A DNA stretch of 64,000 bases from Tribonema minus (GCA_017506865.1 JAFCMP010000212.1:744001-808000), one strand, 5' to 3'; shown: positions 32,274 through 43,692, counted from the first letter of the stretch. The notes: generated by a model from the letters alone, not told the origin. Numbers and translations: made by a program.

Positions 32274-35200
32274 CTATGGTCGCTGGCATCACCGCCATGG
32301 TCAGCTGCACGGAGGGCATGCGCGCTTACATGCTTGACAATGATTGGCCTCATCTGCTTGCGACCTCTCGGTAAGTGCTCTAGAGCTCTTTCTCCTCCTG
32401 CAACTGCATTCTGCGGTGAAGCTTCGCTATGCTGCCGCAGTGCCTAGCTGCCTGGTGCGTTGTTTGATTGCGTAGCACAATGCATGGCGCAACCTGATGC
32501 TGTACTGCTTCCTCCGAGTCGTCATTTGACATCTGACGGGAACAGCATTTTGAGCTTGTGGCAGAGTCGCCACCTGTTTTGCCTAACTGTGTCCATACAT
32601 TCAGCCTGTTTGCGTCCGTTCATTTGGTGCCTTGTGGCGATTCAGTGGTGGCAGCTGGGCAGTGCAAAGCATGACTGCTTAGGCCAAGTAGTAGAGGCAG
32701 CCTGGGCCAATGTCATTTTGTTCAGTCGTATGGACTTGTGCTTGACGCCACTGCCTAATACAGTTCTGTTGTGTGCTACCTCGATTTCGACAGGGCATAC
32801 CATGCTTACAGATTATAGTACGACTTCAAGTGTAATGCCCATGGAAGCTGACCTCGCCCGAACTGCGTCATGAACGCAGGGAAACTAGCTAGTAGTACAT
32901 TTCAGCTACCTCATCATACTGTACGACCTTAAATCTTATGCCAGGCAGCAGGTGCAGATATAGAAGCAGTCCAGCTCATTGTTACCATGTCGGCTCATCC
33001 ATTGTCCAGACTCAGGCATGGACTTTCATGCTATGCCATTACTGTTGTTTCAAGCGTGCTGCATGTCTTCACACCACAGCAGTCACTTCGCTATGAGCCA
33101 ATGGATTAGGGTTTGTGCCACCCTTCTTCTCTGATGCTTGGTGGATCTCACCCGATCTCATGTTTTCTGGTTTAGGTGCACGGTGGCTAGCATCATTACT
33201 TTTGGCTGCATCAACGGCCAAGAGCGTCGAGACAATCCACTTTTGGCTTTCACGGCTTTATTTACGAGCGTGGTGGTGGGAGTTGTGGTGGCGGCATACC
33301 ACAACTCCCACGTGGCCGATGACCAGGGCATCACAGTTTGTTTGGGGGCCACAATGGCAAGTTACTATCATCTGCAGTGTGACTCTCAGCCAATGGCATG
33401 TCGGCAGTAACTGCAAGTTGTGTCGCTCGTGTGAAGCACTAGCTGACCTTGCACTTGTTCGAGCTGGTTGTCTTGATTTGCACTGTAAGCCATGTCTGGC
33501 AAACCACAATTATTCAGCAGCACAATGTTGCGCATAGTTTTACTGCCGCACACCTGCTCCCCCTTCCTCATGCGCTGGGCTTTGTGCCAGCTGCCAGCGT
33601 TTCTATGTTGTAGTTTGGGACTCAGTTACATGTTGTGAATGCTATTTGCACCCTCTGCATCCCATCACTATTGGAATCTGATGCTTACATTGTGTCAGGT
33701 AGTACGTCGCGTGGCGTGTGTTACATGGAGAACGCATTTTTAGGTGCTGCAAATCATGAGTGCCACAGTGTGCACGGCAATTTGGGGGACGGGTGTAGGA
33801 GGGGGAAGGGGCGGGGGGCGTTACATTCTCAGACTTGTTCACTGCATATAAGGAATGATAATGAGTTTGTTCACAGCGTGTGCGCTCCATAATCTTACTG
33901 CGACATTCGTCATTGCGACAGTCTCCCATGACTGTTGTCATAAGGTAGTACAGTAGGTGGCAGCTGGCGCTCAAGTACCACAGCATGGTCTCTCATCTGT
34001 TTGATGTCGTGTATGCATGTCTGCTGCATGCACAGGCACAGCGCTCTCTCCAGTATTCACAGCACTGCTGCAATAACTTTGGCACTTTGGCACCCACACA
34101 TGTGTGAGCTGCAAGATGCTGCGCAGTTGATGTTATGACCCTGCGTGCGCCACCAACTTTCCGCATGTCGCAGGATAAGTAAGCTACTACATATACTGTG
34201 CTTTTGTATGCGCCAAAGGCAGCTCGCCAACCCTCGCAGCCAAATGACATCTACCTTCTCAGCACCACCCCCTTGCTACCAAGCCATGAATCCTCCTCTG
34301 GACAACCCACCCCTGGCAACACTGATCAGCTGCATTTGCACTTAAGCTGAACCGTTTCACCACTACTACACGTGTGCAAATTGGGCCGGCTTGCAGATAA
34401 CAGCTGAACACTGTCAGCGGGCAATGTTGAAGTTGCTGTACTGTCATCGTTGCAGCCGTTTCTATGCTGCAGCAGCTTGGTGGCCAAAGGGTGCATGTTC
34501 TCGGCTACACAGTATGTAGTCTACATGGTCAGACTTTTAGAGCCCCCGCCCAACACACCGAGCTGGTAATCCTGATCAGGACAGTTGTTTACTTCATGTA
34601 GTCACAACCAGTTAGACTGCGCAATAAATGCAGAACTGATCAAACTGATGACCTAAGCGCACCGCGTGCTTGTGCGTGCTTCTCACTGCCGTCATCTCAG
34701 ACCCTTCTCATCTGCGCATGCTACTGGCTGGTGCGCGTCCGCTGGCTCTCATGGGATGTCAGCAATGGTAAGCCAATTTAGTGCTTCATGCGCGAATGGT
34801 CTTGAAGTTCAAGTGACGTCGTCCAACCCTGAGTATAGCAGTGAGATCAGCTGAAGCACTCGACAATCATGTCAATGCTCGCGATGCTAACCTTGGGTCG
34901 TTGGAAAGTGGGTCATGTGCTCAACAGCGGTACTGCTGAATTTGCTTGATGTGAGTATATGCTGCAAGCGGAGGTCAAGCTGCAGGATATGTAAGTATGT
35001 AGGTGCGCGCTATCAGTATACTCTACATCTGACGAGGGCACTGTTGGCGGCAACGCAGGCCACTGTAACTACTAGTAAATTGACCACCTTTGACTATACA
35101 TTAGGGAGAACCGCAACTACAACGCAACTCACATATCAGGCACTTTCCAGCTTTGTTCTTCAGAGCTTGCAAACAACAGTGTATGTTGCACACACACTAC

Positions 35201-37026
35201 AGGTTAGTGGTACTGAATGCCTTGAAGCTCTGCAGCTTTTGCCTTGACCTCTGTAGCTTTCTAAAGGGTAGTGAGCCCTGTCGTGTAACAATGGAACCTA
35301 AAGTCGCCCTGAGCCCTCTCCCTCAAATCGCACTTGCTCCTCCTGCGGCACTGGCAGCCAACCCTGACATGTCTTTCATGCATGCACTCTTTGCCAGCCC
35401 ATCCATGCACACGAATCGTGGCACAAGTCCTACTGGTTTTAACTTGCAAGTGTCTCCTACATGATCATGCGGTGCACCAGTTACAGCAATGACAAATCGA
35501 TTGCATCATCCTCAGCACTGACAGCAGCGCTGTAGGCAGCCCATTGCGTCCTGCGTCCTGGTACACTGTGACACACACGACCAGTGCACCTCAAGCATGC
35601 AATCAGCTCCACCAGCAGCTCAATATGGCATACTCATCCTGTGGCGAGCTTCTATGCCATATCTGCATCTAGTTAACCCGCTCCTGTGCATGAAGATGGT
35701 GTGCTGCTGCGACTCAAATGCTCCTGTCAATGCTTGTCTGCTTGCCATCACTGCTACAGTTGCTGCGGATGTCATGGACCGCCTGGTGACTGTACGGCTA
35801 ATAGCTGGGTAAGCAATGTCATGTGCCTGTGCCAGGCTCTGTTGACCAATGCTTGCAAGCTGATACCAGCAGTAATGCAGTCAGGCTCTGTTGAACACTG
35901 CTGCAAGCTCACATCAGGTGCATGTGCACAAGCACAACTACTACGAACTGTTGCCACAACTGCAGCAGCAGCAGGCCAGCCTCTGCTGAAGTTGGCTTGA
36001 CTTTTATGGCTGACCTTGCTCTCCGCTGGCTCAACGTCATGGTCAGCATGATGTTTGCGCCATGATGCAAGACGCTTGCTACTGCAGCGTCGAACAGTCA
36101 TCTGATGTATTCTTGATGCAAGCACAATGACATGTGTCCTGCGGTAGTGCTATGACACCAGCAGCACTGTGACTGTATACAATGACCAATATGGACTTGC
36201 ATGAACCAATGTCAACCTAAGGCATGCCAGTTGCAATTTCAGCTGTGACCAGGGCTAGTGGGTCAGGAGAGATTATCGACTGATTGGCTTCTCAGCTTGG
36301 ACTGAAGTGTTTGCAAGGACTAGGGGTGCTGAGTGCAACGAGCTTGGGTGACACGTGCACAGCTGCTGTTCCAGCACATGCTGCTGCATGTGCGAACAAG
36401 TATCCCCAGAGCATAGCAAGACATTAAATCTCATGGGCGCCCAAGTTGCTGTGCCCTCTGTATAGTTACAGGCCACGGCACGAGTCACCTGATCGGCCTG
36501 TTCTAACACTCAGGTGGAAACGCCAAGGCTTACTCTGTGGCTGGCTAAGCGTGATCTGATATAATGCTTGTAATCAGCATGCTTGGGGCTTTTTCTCAGT
36601 CTGGCCCACCAATACGCTCACTGACAGCTAGCACATGACCACAACAGATTGGCAACAGAGCGCCCTGCATATATACAACAGGGCTTGTCTTTACAGGTAC
36701 ATGCATGTCATGCTCTGATCAATGGCCATCGACCTGGCGGTCCTGCGCTTCAGGCTCGTGCTGTGGCAAGCGTGGCAAGAGCCAAACCGCTGGTACGCTG
36801 CAATCGGCTTGGCAGCGTCAACCTCCTACTTTTCCTACCACCAGGGCAGAGCAGAGATCTGTGGGTACAAGGTGTTCGCCATGATTGCAATCTTCGTGAA
36901 TGGGATGGCGTGCGTATCGCCCGAGCTGGGAGAACTGCGGTCTGCAAGGCGGCAGCGTATGTTCCTGGACTTCCTCTGCACATTCATTTTCTACATGCAT
37001 CTGTGGCTGTTCCCGCCAGTGCCCAG
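32274..37026 (+). CDS. multi-pass membrane protein, unknown family
   Basis: Exons that look coding: 32274-32370, 33176-33360, 33614-33698, 35267-35449, 35585-35808 and 36754-37026. Phase-consistent joins are 32370 to 33176 (2), 35449 to 35585 (0) and 35808 to 36754 (2); the links around 33614 are unresolved. The product has several hydrophobic helices (for example LLAFTALFTSVVVGVVVAAY, ACLLAITATVAADV, YAAIGLAASTSYFSY, YKVFAMIAIFVNGMACV, MFLDFLCTFIFYMHLWLF) joined by charged loops such as ELGELRSARRQR. I do not recognise the family. The 3' end is not defined; a retroelement begins about 900 bases after the last clear exon. Confidence 0.5.
35585..35808 (+). CDS. membrane-protein exon
   Basis: Acceptor ACGACCAG, donor GG/GTAAGC. 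Codes AQYGILILWRASMPYLHLVN, a CysCys-containing loop and the helix NACLLAITATVAADVMDRLV. It joins in phase with exons on both sides. Confidence 0.5.
36754..37026 (+). CDS. membrane-protein exon with two or three helices
   Basis: Acceptor TCCTGCGCTTCAG, donor CCCAG/GTACGC. Codes LVLWQAWQEPNRWYAAIGLA, a helix around VFAMIAIFVNGMACV, a charged loop and LDFLCTFIFYMHLWLFPPVP. Hydrophobic periodicity is strongest in this frame; an overlapping longer frame is a shadow. Confidence 0.6.
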
Positions 37027-37925
37027 GTACGCATCTACTCTAGCACAACCAGTGACTGCAGCACCTTGCAAGGTGGTCACTGTCAAGTAAACTCCCCAGC
37101 CATGTGAGGGTCATCTGCAGGAACAGCACCAGCTCTTGTTGACTGCATTCCCAACATTCTGCTGTGTGCATGTGCTGCAGAGACACCTGATTCAATACTT
37201 CGCTACCAGCGTCTGCATCTCTACATCTGTAATGAGCTCGTCAGCTGCAGACAGGCAGTTTGTAAAATTGACCTTAGTTTGCCTGTGGTTGTGTGACCTG
37301 TGCTCATATTAATGCTCTCCGATGTAGTCGGCTACAAAGACTTGGCTAGTATGCAGATCTGCTGCTGCCACAAGGGTTACGCAGGCACCTAGGTCTAATC
37401 AAAATTGCAAGTCTGGGCTTGTTGCCAATGCTATAGCATTGTTGTGCGCTTAGATTATGTGCTTGAAATGGCAACCCCATGTGGGTGGTGCTTCGCTGTC
37501 GTCGTTCGGTTTACAGTGCAGCACTAGTGCAGACTAGCTGCATCGAAGCAAACTTTACGATTGCATAGACAATGCGGCCTCCCTTGGGGCCTCTACAAGT
37601 ACACAAGTGCTGTCCTCACTGCTTGCCTTGAACTTCTCAGATGTTCAAGCCACTGGCATGCACAAACAAGCAAGCGTGTTTATCAATAAGATACAGTCTA
37701 CCTCCTCCCATCATCGTTTTTGCCTTGATATCAATGGTACCCTCATGGATTCACCTTCTGCCGGCATATGTGGATGTGCATCTCTGCCAACCACGCTCCT
37801 GCTTCAATGTGAATACCCACTGCTTTTTACCCCGCAAATGCTTCCATGACACCTAGTACTAGCACGGCCTGACCGCAAGCTGAGTACTTCCAGTACCATG
37901 TGCAAACATCCCCTGCTCCGCTGCC

Positions 37926-37937
37926 AGGGTCATGTAC
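37926..37937. repeat. outer direct repeat, left copy (candidate target duplication)
   Basis: AGGGTCATGTAC, identical to 45644-45655. It fits the target duplication of the older SINE-like insertion. Confidence 0.6.
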
Positions 37938-38053
37938 TTGTGGACTTGTATTTATTCATGAAGCCTGAGGGAAGCCGGGTTAACAACTGCCAATGCAATC
38001 GAAAATTTTGCTTCAGCGCAGCAGCCTTAGAACCGAGCATGCTCTGTTTCCCC

Positions 38054-38070
38054 GCGGGGTTTGAACCCGC
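38054..38070 (-). promoter_or_regulatory. pol III B box in tRNA-like T arm
   Basis: GCGGG-TTCAAAC-CCCGC forms a 5-bp stem with a 7-base loop and contains GGTTCAAACCC, a full match to the B-box consensus. No matching acceptor stem exists, so it is a tRNA-derived promoter rather than a functional tRNA gene. Confidence 0.6.
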
Positions 38071-38177
38071 CCCTTGATGGTACAACGAGCTTGCCAAGAC
38101 CTCTTTGGCTGCGCTGCGGACTTGTATTAGAAGTACATTTACATGGCATTTCCACAGCCACAAGTGGAATATAATAA

Positions 38178-39710
38178 AAGTACATTTACTTCGCCCATCA
38201 CCTGGCCAAGGTGTTCACGACGCTGCTTGTTGAGCCCGAACTGCTGCCGGAGCAATCGCAACGGCTTCTCCGCGCCGCGGCCCTCTCAGGCATAGGACAG
38301 AAGCGGCGTCCGATCGCCTGCTCCAGTGTCTGGCGCAGACTCCTCGGGTCCACAGCGGCACGGAGTGTCAAGGGCAAAATATCGGGGCTGCTGGCCTCCA
38401 TGTCGCAGTTTGGCGTAGGATACCGGTCTGGCGTCGAGCATGTGGCAGCGCGCGCGCGCGTGTGGCACGAGCTGTATGGCACCACAATCCAGCTGGACTG
38501 TGAGAACGCATTCAACAGTGTGGATCGCGCCGCCATTGTGCGGGGACTTATGCTCTTCTGTCCGGAGCTGCTCCCGCACTTTGAGTCCGTATACTGTGGT
38601 GACACTGCCCCAGAGATGCGAGTGGAGGTGAACAGTGAAGCTCGCATTATCTGCTCCCACCTAGGGTGCCAGCAAGGGGACCCTCTAGGGCCGCTGTACT
38701 TTGCAGTGGCAGCGGCCTTCCTACTCTTCTACCGTGATGGAGTGAATGCGATGCCCGGCAGTATGCCGGCCTACGGCCACAGCACAGCGGAACCACCAGC
38801 CCCGCACTGCGCTTTCCTGGATGACCTCAACGTGCTGCAAGCTGCCTACTTCGACGATGCAGCGGCCGCTGGGGTGGCAGAGGTGATCCGTCGGCTTGCG
38901 GCAGGGGGCCTACGCGTTCGACCAGACAAGTCGCTGGCCATCGCCATGCGCGGCACAGTGTTTGATGAAGCGGCCAGAGCACGCCTGCGCGCCCTTGACA
39001 TACCGTTTGTGGACGCCACCATGCCAGAATCCAGTCAGGGCTTTACGTCGGTCGGGGTACCGGTAGGGCACCCAGCCTATGTGCATGCTGCCATGAGCAA
39101 GCATCTTGTTGACGCAGGGACATGGCGATTGTCATGGCAGCTAGCTGGAATGGCGCGGCATCACCTACAGGCAGCACAGTTCATTCTGCGCAGGTCACTG
39201 ACGAAGCGCATGGGCTTCTTAGCTCGGGTCGTTGACACGGCTTTGAGTGAGACATGGCTGCACGCATTTGACGGGTTCTGTGCATGGACGCTTGAACGCA
39301 TGCTGCACCTGCACGGCTGCGCTACCGCGGCAGTCATGAAGTCACACCTGCTGGCCGCCTGCACTGCTGGTGACAATGAGGAAGCCAGCAGTGGCAGCGT
39401 GCTGGTATTGCCGCGCTTGGGCCCGCCAGAACTCACGGACATCGCAGTGCCACTGCGGGCGTCACGGTTGCCGGAGCGACGAGGCGGTCTGGGCATGCCG
39501 CTTTTGGGGCTACTGGCACCAGCCGCATACACGGCCCAGGCATGCACAACACTGCGGCCTGCAATAATTCATGCCACTGTGGCAGCAGGGGCCCTGAGGC
39601 TCGGCACTGACGAACACGGCGCAGTCACCTGGTTCGCGCAGCACTCATGCGCAATACGCGAGGACCAGGGACTGCCGCCAATCATCGAGGCCGTGCGACG
39701 CTCTACGTGA
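38178..39710 (+). pseudogene. LINE reverse transcriptase domain, 5'-truncated
   Basis: The open frame codes the reverse transcriptase core: QKRRPIACSSVWRRLLGSTA (R-P-I-A fingers motif), IQLDCENAFNSVD (catalytic Asp, motif A), GCQQGDPLGPLYF (motif B), CAFLDDLNVL (motif C, L-D-D in place of A-D-D) and GLRVRPDKS (motif D). The frame starts within the host sequence; no native start or N-terminal region exists. It ends in a TGA at 39708-39710, but the same frame stays open straight on into block A, so the stop is one nonsense change in a longer protein. Confidence 0.85.
38180..38192. repeat. LINE target duplication, left copy
   Basis: GTACATTTACTTC directly precedes the truncated 5' end of the LINE and is repeated at 45625-45637 just after its 3' end. 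Thirteen identical bases is typical for target-primed reverse transcription. Confidence 0.75.
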
Positions 39711-40746
39711 GCGCTGACAGCTGATGGCGGCAAAAAATCACGCACAGCTGTGGCCGAGCAGCTCCCAGCATCGTTGCTACGGTGGGTAGCAGATACGACG
39801 GCCGCAGCGTCGACGCTCCCCACTGCGGTGCAAGCGATCTACGCCGCAACTGCCGTCACGGAGACGGGGACCACTGAGCCAGCCCCACACACCCACGGCA
39901 TTGTGCCTGGCGCCGAGGCGGCCGCTGCGGCGGCGACCGTACCTGGCCCTCAAGCCGCTGCCGCGGCTACCTCTTCCACGCCCGCTAACACACAAACTAG
40001 CGCGGAAGAAAGCAGCTGCAGCGGCGGGCAGGAGGACGACGACGACGACTGGGAGGCCTATGCTGACGAGATCTGCAGGAAGGTAGTGCCCCGCCGCCGG
40101 CGCGGTCACTTCACGCACGGACTACAAGCCGGCCTTTCAAATGTTCTTTCGACGTCAATACGAGGACTGCCTGGTGGAGGACCTAGAGGCTGCCTCGGCT
40201 GGTGCCGTGGGCAAGCCGAGGCAGGCTACACTTATTGGTGACTCGCGTGACACCAGCCGCCGCCGCCAACAGGCTAGCGCGCGGGTCCTGGCGCAGCTGC
40301 GCAGCCAGCGTGCGTCCGGGGCAATGGCGTGGATGAGCGTGCCACCCGCTGCCAATGACCGCCCGGGTGCGGCGCCCATGTCCAGTATGGCAGCAGCCAC
40401 GATGATTTTGGTTGCGATCTTTATAGACGGGTGTGGCATACAGGGCGAGGTGTGCCCATGGCGGTGCAGTGACGTGAGCCCCACCTCCACGCATGCGATC
40501 AGCTGCCCCAGCCAGCACATGCGGGGGCACAACGCGACACACACTGCCCAAAAGCGGTGCCTACAGCGCATCTTGAGACAGCACCATGTCTCTATTGTCC
40601 GCAATGAGGACGCTAGCGTCTTCAAGGTACCGGGGTATCGGGCGGCCACAGTCATTGACCCAGGGTGTCTGCACTTTAGCAGTGCATACCGTAACAAGGG
40701 AATAGTGCTAGACACAAGTGTGCGCGCGCCCACAGCGAGCTCGTAC
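39711..40746 (+). pseudogene. block A, copy 1: C-terminal LINE region with frameshift
   Basis: In frame with the reverse transcriptase after its TGA. It codes an Ala/Thr-rich linker, an acidic EDDDDDWEAY patch and a basic KVVPRRRRGHF patch, then loses frame at an extra T near 40148 compared with copies 2-4. The rest reads through GAMAWMSVPP, the zinc knuckle and the nuclease-like region in another frame. It has more substitutions than the later copies. Confidence 0.75.
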
Positions 40747-41205
40747 GTATGGACTTGTATTTATAAAGGCCCAAGGGAGGCCGGGTTGCCTATGCAATCG
40801 AAAAGCTTGCGTCAACGCAGCAGCCTAGTCTGCGCTGTGCCCTAGGAGCTTGGATACCGGCGCCGCAACACAGCCCAGCATTCGCGCTCCACGTGTGTAC
40901 GCCATGACGCGCTCCGCCAACTCCCGCGCCAGCGATATGCTCAGCTCAATGAGGATCTGACTCTTAGCTAACCCGGCCTTGCGTAACACATCTGCCTTCC
41001 CCCCCCCTGAGCACAGTGCTGAGTGCATTGCCAACTCCTTAACAAAAAGGCTTGTCTGCTTGCCCAGCCGTCCGTACGTCTCCTGCACGAATGGCACAAA
41101 AGCCCAAGATGACGTCAAGGTGCCGGTGTGGTGCTTGACCTTCGCGTCCTCCCCCACCCCAGCAGCATAGCCGTCCGTGTTCGAGGCATTTGTTTTGCCT
41201 GTCAG
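40747..41205 (-). repeat. block B, copy 1, inverted
   Basis: Reverse complement of the LINE 3' end: on the minus strand it codes AKVKHHTGTLTSSWAFVPF to the C-terminal LGHSAD and stop, then the 3' UTR. It abuts block A copy 1 at GTAC. Confidence 0.85.
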
Positions 41206-41214
41206 GTACGAGCT

Positions 41215-42600
41215 CGCACAGCTGTGGCCGAGCAGCTCCCAGCATCGTTGCTACGGTGGGCAGCAGATACGACGGCCGCAGCGTCGATGCTCCCCACTGC
41301 GGTGCAAGCGATCTACGCCGCAACTGCCGTCACGGAGACGGGGACCACTGAGCCAGCCCCACACACCCACGGCATTGTGCCTGGCGCCGAGGCGGCCGCT
41401 GCGGCGGCGACCGTACCTGGCCCTCAAGCCGCTGCCGCGGCTGCCCCTTCCACGCCCGCTAAAACACAAACTAGCGCGGAAGAAAGCAGCTGCAGCGGCG
41501 GGCAGGAGGACGACGACGACGACTGGGAGGCCTATGCTGACGAGATCTGCAGGAAGGTAGTGCCCCGCCGCCGGCGCGGTCACTTCACGCACGGACTACA
41601 AGCCGGCCTTTCAAATGTTCTTCGACGTCAATACGAGGATTGCCTGGTGGAGGACCTAGAGGCTGCCTCGGCTGGTGCCGTGGGCAAGCCGACGCAGGCT
41701 GCACCTATTGGTGACTCGCGCGACACCAGCCGCCGCCGCCAACAGGCTAGCGCACGGGTCCTGGCGCAGCTGCGCAGCCAGCGTGCGTCCGGGGCAATGG
41801 CGTGGATGAGCGTGCCACCCACTGCCAATGACCGCCCGGGTGCGGCGCCCATGTCCAGTATGGCAGCAGCCACGATGATTTTGATTGCGATCTTCATAGA
41901 CGGGTGGGGCATACAGGGCGAGGTGTGCCCATGGCGGTGCAGTGATGTGAGCCCCACCTCCACGCATGCGATCAGCTGCCCCAGCCAGCACATACGGGGG
42001 CACAACGCGACACACACTGCCCAAAAGCGGTGCCTGCAGCGCATCTTGAGACAGCACCATGTCTCTATTGTCCGCAATGAGGACGCTAGCGTCTTCAAGG
42101 TACCGGGGTATCGGGCGGACACAGTCATTGACCCAGGGTGTCTGCACTTTAGCAGTGCATACCGTAACAAGGGAATAGTGCTAGACACAAGTGTGCGCGC
42201 GCCCACAGCGAGCTCGTACCTGACAGGCAAAACAAATGCCTCGAACACGGACGGCTATGCTGCTGGGGTGGGGGAGGACGCGAAGGTCAAGCACCACACC
42301 GGCACCTTGACGTCATCTTGGGCTTTTGTGCCATTCGTGCAGGAGTCGTACGGACGGCTGGGCAAGCAGACAAGCCTTTTTGTTAAGGAGTTGGCAATGC
42401 ACTCAGCACTGTGCTCAGGGGGGGGGAAGGCAGATGTGTTACGCAAGGCCGGGTTAGCTAAGCGTCAGATCCTCATTGAGCTGAGCATATCGCTGGCGCG
42501 GGAGTTGGCGGAGCGCGTCATGGCGTACACACGTGGAGCGCGAATGCTGGGCTGTGTTGCGGCGCCGGTATCCAAGCTCCTAGGGCACAGCGCAGACTAG
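41215..42600 (+). CDS. LINE C-terminal zinc-knuckle and nuclease-like domain, intact frame
   Basis: Blocks A2 and B2 in native order give the only complete C-terminal region. In order: Ala/Thr linker, acidic patch, PRRRRGHF, GAMAWMSVPP, zinc knuckle CPWRCSDVSPTSTHAISC (C-x3-C ... H-x3-C), a helix-rich stretch, then GYRADTVID, GIVLDTSVRAP and AKVKHHTG. These sit where restriction-like endonuclease LINEs have R-P-D, V-D-V-T and K-x-x-K. Its open frame extends back to 41128 through inverted B1 sequence, so there is no native start. The nuclease assignment rests on motif order, not on a full match. Confidence 0.7.
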   Translation, partial: RTAVAEQLPASLLRWAADTTAAASMLPTAVQAIYAATAVTETGTTEPAPHTHGIVPGAEAAAAAATVPGPQAAAAAAPSTPAKTQTSAEESSCSGGQEDDDDDWEAYADEICRKVVPRRRRGHFTHGLQAGLSNVLRRQYEDCLVEDLEAASAGAVGKPTQAAPIGDSRDTSRRRQQASARVLAQLRSQRASGAMAWMSVPPTANDRPGAAPMSSMAAATMILIAIFIDGWGIQGEVCPWRCSDVSPTSTHAISCPSQHIRGHNATHTAQKRCLQRILRQHHVSIVRNEDASVFKVPGYRADTVIDPGCLHFSSAYRNKGIVLDTSVRAPTASSYLTGKTNASNTDGYAAGVGEDAKVKHHTGTLTSSWAFVPFVQESYGRLGKQTSLFVKELAMHSALCSGGGKADVLRKAGLAKRQILIELSISLARELAERVMAYTRGARMLGCVAAPVSKLLGHSAD

Positions 42601-42678
42601 GCTGCTGCGTTGACGCAAGCTTTTCGATTGCATAGGCAACCCGGCCTCCCTTGGGCCTTTATAAATACAAGTCCATAC
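42601..42678 (+). other. LINE 3' UTR and terminus
   Basis: The 78 bases after the stop in each B block: GCTGCTGCGTTGACGCAAGC, TTTTCGATTGCATAGGCAAC, CCGGCCTCCCTTGGGCC and TTTATAAATACAAGTCCATAC. This is the part shared with the SINE-like element and probably what the reverse transcriptase recognises. Confidence 0.65.
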
Positions 42679-42682
42679 GTAC

Positions 42683-43683
42683 GAGCTCGCTGTGGGCGCG
42701 CGCACACTTGTGTCTAGCACTATTCCCTTGTTACGGTATGCACTGCTAAAGTGCAGACACCCTGGGTCAATGACTGTGTCCGCCCGATACCCCGGTACCT
42801 TGAAGACGCTAGCGTCCTCATTGCGGACAATAGAGACATGGTGCTGTCTCAAGATGCGCTGCAGGCACCGCTTTTGGGCAGTGTGTGTCGCGTTGTGCCC
42901 CCGTATGTGCTGGCTGGGGCAGCTGATCGCATGCGTGGAGGTGGGGCTCACATCACTGCACCGCCATGGGCACACCTCGCCCTGTATGCCCCACCCGTCT
43001 ATGAAGATCGCAATCAAAATCATCGTGGCTGCTGCCATACTGGACATGGGCGCCGCACCCGGGCGGTCATTGGCAGTGGGTGGCACGCTCATCCACGCCA
43101 TTGCCCCGGACGCACGCTGGCTGCGCAGCTGCGCCAGGACCCGTGCGCTAGCCTGTTGGCGGCGGCGGCTGGTGTCGCGCGAGTCACCAATAGGTGCAGC
43201 CTGCGTCGGCTTGCCCACGGCACCAGCCGAGGCAGCCTCTAGGTCCTCCACCAGGCAATCCTCGTATTGACGTCGAAGAACATTTGAAAGGCCGGCTTGT
43301 AGTCCGTGCGTGAAGTGACCGCGCCGGCGGCGGGGCACTACCTTCCTGCAGATCTCGTCAGCATAGGCCTCCCAGTCGTCGTCGTCGTCCTCCTGCCCGC
43401 CGCTGCAGCTGCTTTCTTCCGCGCTAGTTTGTGTTTTAGCGGGCGTGGAAGGGGCAGCCGCGGCAGCGGCTTGAGGGCCAGGTACGGTCGCCGCCGCAGC
43501 GGCCGCCTCGGCGCCAGGCACAATGCCGTGGGTGTGTGGGGCTGGCTCAGTGGTCCCCGTCTCCGTGACGGCAGTTGCGGCGTAGATCGCTTGCACCGCA
43601 GTGGGGAGCATCGACGCTGCGGCCGTCGTATCTGCTGCCCACCGTAGCAACGATGCTGGGAGCTGCTCGGCCACAGCTGTGCG
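42683..43683 (-). repeat. block A, copy 3, inverted
   Basis: Near-perfect reverse complement of 41215-42219. Together with block A copy 2 it makes a palindrome with arms of about 1 kb around block B2. Confidence 0.9.
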
Positions 43684-43692
43684 AGCTCGTAC

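Larger units (their letters stand above)
37938..38192 (-). mobile_element. SINE-like element, tRNA-type head and LINE-like tail
   Basis: Read on the minus strand this has a pol III A-box-like sequence (CAGCCAAAGAGG, 38100-38111), a B box (GGTTCAAACCC, 38057-38067) inside a perfect T-arm hairpin, then a 3' tail. The tail matches the end of the neighbouring LINE: GCTGCTGCG, CGATTGCAT, CCCGGC.TCCCT and AAATACAAGTCCA in the same order. A 12-base direct repeat (AGGGTCATGTAC) flanks the whole locus at 37926 and 45644, as expected if the SINE was the first insertion and the LINE then landed in it. Confidence 0.6.

Noticed and set aside
38045..38120. Functional tRNA gene on the minus strand
   Set aside because: A and B boxes and the T arm are present, but there is no acceptor-stem pairing and no convincing anticodon arm; it is treated as a SINE head.
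41128..41214. ATG at 41128 as the start of a 490-codon host gene
   Set aside because: The first part is inverted LINE 3' sequence; the remainder is the LINE C-terminal domain.
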